Shown here one piece after another: positions 7,284 through 15,464 of a DNA stretch of 23,883 nucleotides; position 1 is the first letter of the stretch, and the number at the start of each line of letters is the position of its first letter. The stretch lies in the NCBI GenBank assembly GCA_045534775.1, contig JAZSKI010000045.1:1-23883 (forward strand). The letters run 5' to 3'. The notes under the pieces are model-generated. The model had not been told where the DNA came from and did no database searches. It worked only from the letters and a program-made list of their open reading frames with translations. The position numbers were made by a program, and so were the translations under genes. The stretch is from JAZOTK01 sp045534775 (lineage in GTDB: Bacteria > Bacillota > Clostridia > RUG12999).

Positions 7284-7505
7284 TGTGGATAATGTGTATA
7301 AGTCTGTTGATAACCTTAAATCAACGGGTTTTTCAAATTAACATAATTTTAAACAGTTAACTTTTTTGGATTATGTTAACCATTTTACTTTTATTGTAAA
7401 TTGTATATCCCCTTGTATTTCTGTTAAAATTTTTGTGGATAATGTGCATAACCTTGTGAATAACCCATTTTCAGGAGCTTGTACTGCGGAAATCCCTGTG
7501 GATAA
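7284..7505. other. DnaA-box cluster, origin-like or DnaA-titration region
   Basis: Seven 9-mers match or nearly match the DnaA box (TTATNCACA on the minus strand), all in the same orientation: 7284-7292 TGTGGATAA, 7293-7301 TGTGTATAA, 7305-7313 TGTTGATAA (one mismatch), 7434-7442 TGTGGATAA, 7443-7451 TGTGCATAA, 7455-7463 TGTGAATAA, 7497-7505 TGTGGATAA. Boxes 1-3 and 4-6 have the same layout (two abutting boxes, a 3-base gap, a third box) and begin exactly 150 bp apart. DnaA binds such clusters to open origins, to titrate itself, or to regulate promoters. The cluster lies between the ftsZ terminator and the ECF promoter. No dnaA, dnaN or rpmH is in view, and the dcw operon would be transcribed toward this site, which argues against a main oriC. 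Confidence 0.8.
7338..7379. repeat. 10-bp inverted repeat between the two DnaA triads
   Basis: TTAACATAAT (7338-7347) and ATTATGTTAA (7370-7379) are perfect inverted repeats around a 22-base spacer that itself contains the palindrome GTTAAC. AT-rich and able to form a cruciform or bind a dimeric protein. Its position midway between the two box triads suggests it belongs to the same element. Confidence 0.55.
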
Positions 7506-7610
7506 CCAAAAAAATTCTGCCAATTACTAACATTGTTAAAAATACAACTGCCTGCTTTTACCAATACATTTTTTTACAATTTATTAAATTTATAATAAAA
7601 ATTCATAAAT
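7506..7610. other. AT-rich tract beside the DnaA boxes
   Basis: No gene is visible. From about 7560 the sequence is nearly all A and T, including ACAATTTATTAAATTTATAA. Placed directly after DnaA box 7, it resembles a DNA-unwinding element, though AT-rich spacers are common in this genome. Confidence 0.4.
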
Positions 7611-7657
7611 TTTTATAAAAAATCTCTTAAAACCGACCTCGCAGTTTTAAGAGATTT
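7611..7657 (-). terminator. intrinsic terminator of the dcw operon after ftsZ
   Basis: Four bases past the ftsZ stop, a 14-bp perfect stem (7657-7644 with 7633-7620, AAATCTCTTAAAAC and its complement) encloses a ten-base loop. Leftward it ends in TTTTTTATAAAA. It should stop dcw transcription before the DnaA-box region. Confidence 0.88.
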
Positions 7658-7661
7658 AAAA

Positions 7662-8873
7662 TTATTTATTACCTTTAAGCCATGGGGGTATTTCAAAGCC
7701 ATCTTTGGCATCCTCATCCTCAGCAGGTGTGGAATACGCCGGTACATCGTTATAAGGGTTTGTGAAATTTGGTGTGCCCGATGCTTTGTTTGCACGGTCA
7801 TGCAGAAATTTTTCCAGAAGTTCAGGATATGTAGAGCCTTGTTTTGGTTGCGGCTCCGATACCGGCTGGATTTTGGGTTCAGGCATACTCGCTTTTTTCT
7901 TAACGGCACTGCCGTCATCAAAGCCTGTAGCAATAATGGTAACTATAAGCTCATCATCTAAGCTTTCGTCTGTTGCAATACCGTAGATGAACTTCGCATC
8001 CTCATCAATGCAGTTCTGTACAATTTCTGCCACCTCGGCTGTATCAAAGAGGCTCAGCTCTTTACCGCCGGTAATATTAAGGAGTACTCCCTTTGCACCG
8101 TCAATAGTAGTTTCAAGAAGCGGGCTGTTCATAGCAATTTTAACAGCAGTTTCAGCCTTGTCGTCACCCTTTGCACGACCTATGCCCATGTGAGCGAGCC
8201 CGCCGTCACGCATAACCGTTGTAACGTCGGCAAAGTCAAGGTTAATGCTGTCACCGTCGCCTTCGTATCTGATAACCTCGGATATACCCTGTATACCCTG
8301 TCTTAAAATATCATCAGCCATCTTAAAGGCATCTTTAACCGTAGTTTTCTTGTCGGCTATCATCAGGAGTCTGTCGTTGGGGATAATAACAAGGGTATCA
8401 ACGTTTTCACGAAGCTCGGCAATACCTGCCTCTGCCTGTTTGGTTCTTATTCTGCCTTCAATGGTAAAGGGTTTTGTAACGATACCTATAGTAAGAATTC
8501 CCATTTCCTTTGCGATTGCCGCAACAACAGGAGCCGCACCTGTACCTGTGCCGCCGCCCATACCTGCGGTTACAAATACCAGATCAGCACCTCTGATTGC
8601 CTGTGCGATTTCCTCGCGGCTTTCTTCGGCAGCTTTTCTTCCGATTTCAGGTTTTGCGCCTGCGCCGAGACCTTTTGTTAATTTTTCGCCTAACTGTATA
8701 ATCTGTGTTGCCTTTGAGTGCTTAAGCACCTGATAGTCAGTATTTACAGCGATAAAATCAATATCCTTGAGTCCATATTCTACCATTCTGTTAACGGCGT
8801 TATTACCGCCGCCGCCTACTCCGACTACCTTCATTACCGCCAAATTGCCGTTTGCCTTCTCAAGTTCCATCAT
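7662..8873 (-). CDS. ftsZ: cell division protein FtsZ
   Basis: This tubulin-like GTPase of 403 residues polymerises into the Z-ring at midcell. Visible: VGVGGGGNNAVNRM (17-30), the tubulin signature GGGTGTG at 106-112, the T7 catalytic loop NLDFAD at 211-216, a variable linker from about 325, and the conserved C-terminal peptide EIPPWLKGNK, which docks partners such as FtsA, SepF and ZapA. The start follows GGAGGA; ATG 8870 is equally possible. It is the last gene of the dcw operon, about 60 bases after sbp. ftsA, which commonly precedes ftsZ, is missing here, so the Z-ring tether must be encoded elsewhere (FtsA or SepF). Confidence 0.97.
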   Translation of the reverse strand: MMELEKANGNLAVMKVVGVGGGGNNAVNRMVEYGLKDIDFIAVNTDYQVLKHSKATQIIQLGEKLTKGLGAGAKPEIGRKAAEESREEIAQAIRGADLVFVTAGMGGGTGTGAAPVVAAIAKEMGILTIGIVTKPFTIEGRIRTKQAEAGIAELRENVDTLVIIPNDRLLMIADKKTTVKDAFKMADDILRQGIQGISEVIRYEGDGDSINLDFADVTTVMRDGGLAHMGIGRAKGDDKAETAVKIAMNSPLLETTIDGAKGVLLNITGGKELSLFDTAEVAEIVQNCIDEDAKFIYGIATDESLDDELIVTIIATGFDDGSAVKKKASMPEPKIQPVSEPQPKQGSTYPELLEKFLHDRANKASGTPNFTNPYNDVPAYSTPAEDEDAKDGFEIPPWLKGNK

Positions 8874-8936
8874 AACTTCTTTTCCTCCTTAATATTTTCA
8901 ATTACCGATTGCAGAATATTTACAAACGGTCTGTTT

Positions 8937-9299
8937 TTACTCTGTTTTCTCCTCGTTTCCTCTGTTGCGTTTTCTTGACGCAAAGAAAAGTCTTCTGATT
9001 ATGGCAAAATTATTGAATATCCGTGTGCCGAACACAATAATCGCCGCCATACTTATGTCTACATCCATAAGCTGACCTATATAAGCAAGCACTGCCGCCA
9101 TTATAGCATTTGAAAAAAATCCTGTAATAAATATTTTACTGTCAAAGGTTTTTTGCAGGTGCGCAAGCAAGGCTCCAATCCCCGAATCAAGTGCCGCAAG
9201 TATTGCTATTGCAAAAAATTTTGAATATGCGGCAGGGATTACGAAATTGCTGGCAAGTCCGCAAAGCACACCTATAGCAAGTCCCAAAACAACCCACAT
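8937..9299 (-). CDS. sbp: small basic protein of the division cluster (DUF1290)
   Basis: 120 residues with several hydrophobic segments (MWVVLGLAIGVLCGLASNFVIP, FFAIAILAALDSGIGALLA, IFITGFFSNAIMAAVLAYIGQLMDV, ISMAAIIVFGTRIFNNFAIIRR) and a basic tail, matching the Sbp/DUF1290 membrane protein found upstream of ftsZ or ftsA in Firmicutes. Its molecular function is not established. It sits 18 bases after the DUF881 gene, the usual pairing. Confidence 0.85.
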   Translation of the reverse strand: MWVVLGLAIGVLCGLASNFVIPAAYSKFFAIAILAALDSGIGALLAHLQKTFDSKIFITGFFSNAIMAAVLAYIGQLMDVDISMAAIIVFGTRIFNNFAIIRRLFFASRKRNRGNEEKTE

Positions 9300-9317
9300 A
9301 CTTGTCCATCTCCATTC

Positions 9318-10049
9318 CTATTGCTCTTCTTTTGCCTTTACGGGCGTGACATAATTAAAATTAACCGTTCCGCTGTAAGCTTTCATTTCTATTCTGTCAA
9401 GTTTATCTATGGTTACGCCGATTTTAACCGATCGCAGCTCGCTTACGATACCGCCTGTCATATTAAGAGCATTTTCCAAGGTATCGGGATTTCCTATCGC
9501 TTTTACCACAAAGGGTGTTCCGCTTCGTGTATTATTAACCAACAGCACAGGTCCTACGCAACGTATGGCTGTCGTGGATATAATTCTCTCGTCGTTAATG
9601 GTTATTGCCTCAGCACCCGCCGCCAACAGTTCATTAACTACAGCTCTGACATCGCTGTCATGAATTATAAAGGTTTCGGGAGATGTTACGTTGCCCGTTA
9701 TCTTTGCATCCTCCAGGGTTACCGATACGCCGGGTCCGTAAACATTTGTAAGTCCTGCCAAATTCTCTGCCCGTTGTAAATCCGCTTCCATACCTTTATA
9801 TGCAGAACCGGTTTGTTCTATTGATTCACGGTAATTATCAATAGTTGTTTGCATCTGTTTTATCTGTTCCTGCAACGCGCCCGTTTTTTCCTTCTCAGAT
9901 GCCAGCATCTTCTGCAAGTCCTCTGTTCGGGCATTGTTACTGCTGCTTGGTCTTGACCGCACGCTGTTAAACTGCACCGACATGGCAAAACCAAGTATTG
10001 CACACATGACCAAAATTGAAATTTGTTTGGCAAATTTATTTTTGTCCAC
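9318..10049 (-). CDS. DUF881 (YlxW/YlxX-type) membrane-anchored protein
   Basis: 243 residues from GTG 10049 with GGAAAGGG upstream. One membrane segment near 10-27, a coiled coil near 43-98 (repeated Glu, Lys and Gln heptads), then the DUF881 domain (GPGVSVTLED, IHDSDVRAVVNELLAAGAEAITIND, TAIRCVGPVLLVN, PFVVKAIGNP). The bulk faces outside the cell. DUF881 proteins lie beside sbp and divIB in most Firmicutes. Their role in division or wall assembly is inferred from position. Bacillus has two copies (ylxW and ylxX) but only one is present here. Confidence 0.85.
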   Translation of the reverse strand: MDKNKFAKQISILVMCAILGFAMSVQFNSVRSRPSSSNNARTEDLQKMLASEKEKTGALQEQIKQMQTTIDNYRESIEQTGSAYKGMEADLQRAENLAGLTNVYGPGVSVTLEDAKITGNVTSPETFIIHDSDVRAVVNELLAAGAEAITINDERIISTTAIRCVGPVLLVNNTRSGTPFVVKAIGNPDTLENALNMTGGIVSELRSVKIGVTIDKLDRIEMKAYSGTVNFNYVTPVKAKEEQ

Positions 10050-10064
10050 TTTTTTCCCTTTCCT

Positions 10065-10826
10065 TTACTCAATTTTATATACCACCCGCGTGGGATTTCT
10101 TACATCAAAGGTACCTATAGTCACATTGGGATTGCTTTCAAGCGATGCCTTAAGTGCGGAGATTTTATATTCAGCTTCATCGCCGCCACCGCATTTAACC
10201 TTGATTCCTCCCGATAAATAAGCTGTGACCTCGCCTTCTTCAATAAGTAACCTTTCGCAGTCTGAAAGTAAATTTTTCTTTTCAAAAATTTCTCTATATA
10301 ATAATATTATATCAAATTTCTGAGATTCGTCAATAGTTATTTTTTCACCAACAGGTTTTTTTTCGAATTTTATACCCTGTATTATGGGGAAATTACTTGC
10401 ATTTTCGTTAATTTCTAAAATTTTTAAATTTTTATCAACGCTGACATATCCGTCTGCTGTTTCAAAGGTTACGAGGATGCTTCCTTCCACTATTTCGATA
10501 TTTATTTTGTTGGGGAATTTGTATTTTATATCAGCCCGGGACACATAAGGTATTTTTTCAATTTTCTCGCAGGTTTTTTTATAATTTATTTTCAAAAGGT
10601 TATCTCCCTGTGATAATTCCGAAGCTGTCATTATAAGCGACGCATCCACCTTTGCGTTACCCGTAACAAAAATATCCGTTACCTGAAGAGCCGGTGTGTG
10701 GAACATAATCCCGTAAAGTGCCCCCAGCACAATCAGAAATTTTATAAAGAATAAAATCGGATTTTTTCTTTTACCTTTACGGTAATTTTTTCTCCTTTTA
10801 GGGCTTGTCCTTTTTTTTGCTGCCAT
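10065..10826 (-). CDS. divIB: cell division protein DivIB/FtsQ
   Basis: 253 residues from ATG 10826, chosen for the AGGAGGCGGGG just upstream; a longer reading to 10874 lacks such a site. Very basic cytoplasmic start (KKRTSPKRRKNYRKGKRK), one membrane segment near 24-42, a POTRA domain (LQVTDIFVTGNAKVDASLI ... LLKINYKKTCEKIEKIPYVSRADIKYKFPNKINIEIVE), then the FtsQ/DivIB beta domain ending NPTRVVYKIE. In the division complex it forms a trimer with FtsL and DivIC to activate septal wall synthesis. It lies 48 bases after murA and 15 before the DUF881 gene. Confidence 0.9.
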   Translation of the reverse strand: MAAKKRTSPKRRKNYRKGKRKNPILFFIKFLIVLGALYGIMFHTPALQVTDIFVTGNAKVDASLIMTASELSQGDNLLKINYKKTCEKIEKIPYVSRADIKYKFPNKINIEIVEGSILVTFETADGYVSVDKNLKILEINENASNFPIIQGIKFEKKPVGEKITIDESQKFDIILLYREIFEKKNLLSDCERLLIEEGEVTAYLSGGIKVKCGGGDEAEYKISALKASLESNPNVTIGTFDVRNPTRVVYKIE

Positions 10827-10874
10827 TTCCCCGCCTCCTCGCCTGAGCATAGGAGCGGTTACGCTCCCATGCAC

Positions 10875-12122
10875 TTATTCACGTCTGATGTTTCCGCCGA
10901 TAAGTCTGATTTTTTCTTCAAATCTGCTGTAGCCTCTGTCGATATAGCAGACATTATCCAAAACCGTTTCGCCCTCTGCCGCAAGTGCCGCCGTCACAAG
11001 TGCCGCACCGCCTCTTAAATCCGGGGCTTTCACCTCAGCACCGTGCAGTCTGCCGCCTTTTATTATTGCTACATTTCCTCTTGTTATAATATCAGCACCC
11101 ATTTTAACAAGCTCAGGTACTGTATTAAATCTGTTTTCAAAAATATTTTCCGCTATTTCTCCCGTTCCCTCTATAGTTGTCATCACTGCCATAAGCTGTG
11201 ACTGAGCATCGGTGGGAAATCCCGGATAGGGTTTTGTTTCTACCCTTTTCGGCATTTTAAGTCCGTTTTTGCAGTTTATGTATAATTGGCTGTTATGTTG
11301 AGTTATTTCCGCACCGCAGTCTGAAAGCAGAGAAATAACGCTTTTAAGATGCGAAGCTTCAACCTTATCAATCAGCAATCTGCCTCTGTTTGCCGCCGCT
11401 ATCATCATAAATGTTGCGGCTTCAATTCTGTCGGGAATCACGCTTCTGTGTACAGGATGAAGAAACTCTGTCGGTTCAACGGTAATAATCTTTGTGCCTG
11501 CACCGCTGATTTTCGCACCCATACTGTTAAGAAAATTTTGTAAATCCTCTATTTCAGGCTCGCAAGCGGCGTTGATTATTTTTGTAGGTTCTTTCATACG
11601 GCTTGCAAGCATCATTATGTTTTCCGTAGCACCCACCGAAGGAAAATCCAGTATCACACTGCCGCCCTTATATTTTTCCAGTCTGCAACGCATATAGCTT
11701 CCTTCCTCATCAATCACAACGCCCAGTCTGCGAAAAGCATCCAGATGAATATTGATGGGTCTTGCTCCTATTTCGCAGCCGCCGGGATAGCTGCACCCTG
11801 CTTCGCCTTCTCTTGCCAGCACAGCTCCCATAAAGATTACGGAGGAACGCATTTTATTCATAAACTGAGGCGGTACCATCACGCTGCTCAGATTTGCCGA
11901 ATTTACCGCCACCTTTTCTCCTCCGGCAGTTACGGTGCAGCCTAAGCTTTTCAGAATTTCAAGAGTTAAGCTTACGTCTTTAATTTCAGGGCAATTATCA
12001 ATTACGCTTTCGCCTCCGGTTATGACCGTTGCCGCAAGTATCGGTAGTATGGCGTTTTTTGCGCCGCTGATTTTTACCTCGCCCGAAATCTCCTTCCCTC
12101 CGCTTATAACATACCTGTTCAT
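10875..12122 (-). CDS. murA: UDP-N-acetylglucosamine 1-carboxyvinyltransferase
   Basis: 415 residues; transfers enolpyruvate from PEP to UDP-GlcNAc, the first committed step of peptidoglycan synthesis. Lys22-Asn23 in SGAKNA and the catalytic Cys116 in YPGGCEIGARPI are present, so the enzyme should be fosfomycin-sensitive. The usual PGGCAIGxRP has Glu in place of Ala after the Cys. The PDRIEAATFM and GFPTDAQSQLMAVMTT segments fit the family. Firmicutes often have two MurA copies, and this one is embedded in dcw, where murB or murD often sits. GGAGGTG lies 13 bases before the start. The 83-base gap from murG contains a TATAAT but no matching -35. Confidence 0.95.
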   Translation of the reverse strand: MNRYVISGGKEISGEVKISGAKNAILPILAATVITGGESVIDNCPEIKDVSLTLEILKSLGCTVTAGGEKVAVNSANLSSVMVPPQFMNKMRSSVIFMGAVLAREGEAGCSYPGGCEIGARPINIHLDAFRRLGVVIDEEGSYMRCRLEKYKGGSVILDFPSVGATENIMMLASRMKEPTKIINAACEPEIEDLQNFLNSMGAKISGAGTKIITVEPTEFLHPVHRSVIPDRIEAATFMMIAAANRGRLLIDKVEASHLKSVISLLSDCGAEITQHNSQLYINCKNGLKMPKRVETKPYPGFPTDAQSQLMAVMTTIEGTGEIAENIFENRFNTVPELVKMGADIITRGNVAIIKGGRLHGAEVKAPDLRGGAALVTAALAAEGETVLDNVCYIDRGYSRFEEKIRLIGGNIRRE

Positions 12123-12205
12123 TTATTTTTATCGCACCTCCATACAATTTTCGGATAACCTTAAAAGCTACCCCCTATTATAATATGTGAGGTTCGGTAA
12201 AAGTG

Positions 12206-13291
12206 TTAATGCGGCTTTGTTAATTTAACTATTTCATTATAAATGGTATCTGCCGCATCAGCTTTGCCCATTTTCAACGCATTGCTCTGCATAGCCGTCA
12301 ATTTATCTTTATCCGAAGTCAGGTCTTTCAGAGTCTTTTCCAAAAGCTTCGGTGACAGGTCGTTTTCATTTATAATAACCGCCGCACCGTTTTTCTCCAA
12401 TGCGCGGGCATTATATTCCTGATGGTTATGTGTTACATAAGGCGAGGGAATAAGCACCGCCGCCCTGCCCTTCACACAAATTTCGCCGAGAGTTATTGCC
12501 CCTGAACGTGACACTACAATATCAGCACCACTCATAGCTTCGTCCATATTATATATATACGGCATAATTCTTACGGTTTCCGGAATATCGGTGTTTTTAA
12601 GGGTTTCCATTATCTCATCATAATATCTTTTTCCCGTACCCCAGATTATTTCCATACTGTCGTCCAAATTGCCTACCATATTTGCCATGGTATCGTTAAT
12701 TTTTTTAGCACCGAGACTTCCTCCGAAAACCAAAACCGTCGGTTTTGTAAGACCCAGTCTTTTCCTGCCTTCCTCATAGCTAACCTCTAAAATATTGTCA
12801 CGGAGAGGATTGCCGCACATTACTATTTTATCTTTTTTATCAAAATATTTTATACTGTCCTCAAAGCTTACGCAAATCCTGTCAACCATTTTGCTCAGAA
12901 TTTTTGTCGTAAGTCCCGGGAAAGCGTTTTGTTCGTGAATCAAAGTCGGGATTTTCATCTGCGCCGCCGAAAATACCGCAGGTCCGCTGACGTAGCCTCC
13001 ACAGCCTATCACTATATCAGGCTTGAAGTCTTTGATGATTTTTCTTGTATCCGAAATTCCTTTTATCGCCTGCCAGACGGTTTTAATATTCTTATATGAC
13101 AGGCTTCTTTTAAATCCGGAAACCTTTATCCCTTCTATCTGAAAGCCCTCCTTCGGCACAAGCTCAAATTCCATTCCTTTTTCGTTGCCGATAAAAAGAA
13201 CCTCGCCGCCGTTTTTGACAATTTTTTTTGCTATTGCCACCGCAGGATTTATATGTCCCGCCGTGCCTCCCGCCGCCAGAATTGCACGCAT
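12206..13291 (-). CDS. murG: MurG, lipid II-forming GlcNAc transferase
   Basis: 361 residues; adds GlcNAc to lipid I on the inner membrane face. N-terminal loop GGTAGHINPA (usual GGTGGH, one Ala for Gly), GCGGYVSGPAVFSA, HEQNAFPGLTTKIL, FGGSLGAKKIN, and the donor-binding SRSGAITLGEI and PSPYVTHNHQEYNA are all visible. It begins 11 bases after ftsW with AGGAGGGG upstream, so the lipid II flippase/synthase genes and MurG are transcribed together. Confidence 0.96.
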   Translation of the reverse strand: MRAILAAGGTAGHINPAVAIAKKIVKNGGEVLFIGNEKGMEFELVPKEGFQIEGIKVSGFKRSLSYKNIKTVWQAIKGISDTRKIIKDFKPDIVIGCGGYVSGPAVFSAAQMKIPTLIHEQNAFPGLTTKILSKMVDRICVSFEDSIKYFDKKDKIVMCGNPLRDNILEVSYEEGRKRLGLTKPTVLVFGGSLGAKKINDTMANMVGNLDDSMEIIWGTGKRYYDEIMETLKNTDIPETVRIMPYIYNMDEAMSGADIVVSRSGAITLGEICVKGRAAVLIPSPYVTHNHQEYNARALEKNGAAVIINENDLSPKLLEKTLKDLTSDKDKLTAMQSNALKMGKADAADTIYNEIVKLTKPH

Positions 13292-13302
13292 CTAAGCCCC
13301 TC

Positions 13303-14490
13303 CTATTTCATATTGTTTACCGATTTTATGTTCCCGGATTTGCCTTGTCTCGAAACATTCAGGACAATTCCCATACTCGCCATGGTAAAGATAAGAGACG
13401 TACCGCCCGCACTAAAGAAAGGTAGCGGCATTCCCGTAACAGGCATCAGTGATGTCACAACCGCTATATTTATGGCAACCTGTACAAATATCAGAGCGCC
13501 TATTCCTACGGAAATAAGGCTTCCCAGCTTGTCGGGTGCTTCCATTGCGATTTTAATACATCTCGCAAGAAGCAGGAAAAACAGCGCCAATACGAATATT
13601 GCGCCTATAAATCCCAATTCCTCGCAAATTATGGCAAATATAAAGTCGTTATAGGGTTCCGGTATATTAAGTGCTTTTTGTACACTTCTGCCGAGTCCTT
13701 TTCCGAAAAGGCCGCCCGAGCCTACGGCATACAGCGACTGTATTGCCTGCCAGCCTGACCCTGTCGGGTCGCTGAAGGGGTCCAAAAATCCGAATATACG
13801 CTGTCTGCTGTATTCACTTGAGAAGGCTAAGGCGATAACACCCAAAACTCCTACAGGTACCAGCATTATAAGATATTTCAGATTGGCTCCTGCCACAACT
13901 ACTATTATAAAACACACAAGTGCTATAAGAATAGTGGCACTCTTATGAGGTTGCAAAAGCAGAGGTACTGCTATTGCAAGTATCAGCCAGGCATATTTCA
14001 GCCAGCTTGTTTTAAAACCCTTAAGCTGTTTAGGCTTTTGATTGGCACATACCGCAGAAAACAGCAGTACCCACGCTATCTTAGCAAGCTCCGAAGGCTG
14101 AAACCCAAAGCTTTCCGTTCCGAGCCAACGTCTTGCGCCGTTATATTCCTGTCCTATAAATGCCGTAATCAGCACCATAAACCATATTATAAACACAGCA
14201 GGCACGAGAACCTTCGGCGCTGTATAAATATGATAATCCACCTTTGATACACACAGCATACATATAAATCCCACCGCCGCTACCAAAATCTGTTTACGGG
14301 TGATTACCATACTGTCTTCCCATTTGTATAACGCTGTTACAGAGCTGGCACTTGCTACCATTATAAGCCCGAATAAAAGCATTATTAAAATAAGAGCTAT
14401 CATTTCCACGTCCAGAGTTCCCTTATAGGCAAAGGACGAAATTATCTGACCCACAAGGGTTTTACGCTTTTTTCGTTGCTTTGTTGCCAT
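13303..14490 (-). CDS. ftsW: SEDS-family septal peptidoglycan polymerase FtsW/SpoVE
   Basis: 395 residues from ATG 14490 (AAGGGAG eight bases upstream; the GTG at 14499 sits too close to it). About ten membrane segments. SEDS hallmarks: NGARRWLG (118-124), FQPSELAKIAWV, GSGWQAIQSLYAVGSGGLFGKGLG, PEPYNDFIFAIICEELG with the Asp at about 282 (the conserved catalytic-type Asp of the family), and the terminal GMPLPFFSAGGTSLI. It polymerises glycan strands with its partner class B PBP, here probably the upstream PASTA protein. It may serve FtsW or SpoVE duty; sequence alone does not separate them. murD, usual between mraY and ftsW, is missing. Confidence 0.95.
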   Translation of the reverse strand: MATKQRKKRKTLVGQIISSFAYKGTLDVEMIALILIMLLFGLIMVASASSVTALYKWEDSMVITRKQILVAAVGFICMLCVSKVDYHIYTAPKVLVPAVFIIWFMVLITAFIGQEYNGARRWLGTESFGFQPSELAKIAWVLLFSAVCANQKPKQLKGFKTSWLKYAWLILAIAVPLLLQPHKSATILIALVCFIIVVVAGANLKYLIMLVPVGVLGVIALAFSSEYSRQRIFGFLDPFSDPTGSGWQAIQSLYAVGSGGLFGKGLGRSVQKALNIPEPYNDFIFAIICEELGFIGAIFVLALFFLLLARCIKIAMEAPDKLGSLISVGIGALIFVQVAINIAVVTSLMPVTGMPLPFFSAGGTSLIFTMASMGIVLNVSRQGKSGNIKSVNNMK

Positions 14491-14514
14491 AACCCACACT
14501 CCCTTATATCAGTT

Positions 14515-15459
14515 TTACGCCAAATAGGCAATTATACAGGCTATAAGCGTTACTGCCGAAAAAATCAGCACTATTTTATTTTCACTCCAGCCGCACATCT
14601 CAAAATGATGATGAACAGGACTCATTTTAAATACTCTTTTACCTGTCAATTTAAAGGACGTCACCTGAATAATTACGGAAAGTGTTTCCAATATATAAAC
14701 TATCCCCGCAATTACGAGATAAAGCACCAGACCGCTTTCAACAGCAAGTGCCGCAACCGCGCCTCCTAAAAACAGAGACCCCGTATCGCCCATAAATATT
14801 TTTGCAGGGTGCTTGTTGTAAAGCAAAAAACCGAAAAGTGCCGCCGCACACGCCGCCCCAAAGGTCGCCGTAGCTTCGTTATCCATCCTCAGTGCCGCCA
14901 CCGTGAAAAATAAAAGCACCACTATGGTAACCGAGGATGCCAGCCCGTCAATTCCATCTGTCAGATTAACAGCGTTGACAGTACCTATTATTACCAACAC
15001 ACTTAAGGGCAGATACCACAGCCCTATATCGAAATTAATATCCGTAAAAGGGATTTTCAGCGTTGTAGCCATTAACCCTCTTGAATAAAGAAGATACACA
15101 AAAATTACAGCTGCCACTATCTGCATTATAAGCTTTTGAATTTCCGTCAGTCCCAGGTTACGTTTTTTAACTACCTTTATGTAATCGTCCACGAACCCTA
15201 CGATACCGAAGGCGAGTGCCAGATAAAGAAGCATTATCCCTTTAAAGGAGCTTCCTACGGTACCTACAACAGCAACTGCCGCACCAATTATAAATATAAC
15301 TCCGCCCATAGTAGGCGTTCCTGATTTTTTATTGTGCCAGGACGGTCCTTCTTCGCGAATTTCCTGTCCGAATTTCAGTCTGTGGAGCATTGGTATTGCT
15401 ATAGGTGCCAAAACCACCGCAACCAAAAATGCAATAACTGCCGCTGTAGCATAAGTCAT
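14515..15459 (-). CDS. mraY: phospho-MurNAc-pentapeptide transferase MraY
   Basis: 314 residues, about ten membrane helices. Transfers phospho-MurNAc-pentapeptide to undecaprenyl phosphate, making lipid I. Markers: SGTPTMGG (46-53), FVDDYIKV, the magnesium and active-site loop VNLTDGIDGLA, FMGDTGSLFLGG, and the cytoplasmic MSPVHHHFE near the end. It begins five bases after murE, whose last codons supply its AGAGGAG ribosome site, so translation is probably coupled. Confidence 0.97.
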   Translation of the reverse strand: MTYATAAVIAFLVAVVLAPIAIPMLHRLKFGQEIREEGPSWHNKKSGTPTMGGVIFIIGAAVAVVGTVGSSFKGIMLLYLALAFGIVGFVDDYIKVVKKRNLGLTEIQKLIMQIVAAVIFVYLLYSRGLMATTLKIPFTDINFDIGLWYLPLSVLVIIGTVNAVNLTDGIDGLASSVTIVVLLFFTVAALRMDNEATATFGAACAAALFGFLLYNKHPAKIFMGDTGSLFLGGAVAALAVESGLVLYLVIAGIVYILETLSVIIQVTSFKLTGKRVFKMSPVHHHFEMCGWSENKIVLIFSAVTLIACIIAYLA

Positions 15460-15464
15460 TTTTT

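Noticed and set aside
7284..7505. Calling the DnaA-box cluster the chromosomal oriC.
   Set aside because: No dnaA, dnaN, rpmH or gidA nearby, and the essential dcw operon would be transcribed against replication from this site. Kept as a DnaA-binding element of unknown role.
8245..8733. 162-codon plus-strand reading frame opposite ftsZ.
   Set aside because: Ser/Ile/Pro-rich shadow arising from ftsZ codon bias.
12123..12205. Internal promoter before murA.
   Set aside because: TATAAT is present but the nearest TTAACA lies 21 bases upstream, too far for a sigma-A promoter.
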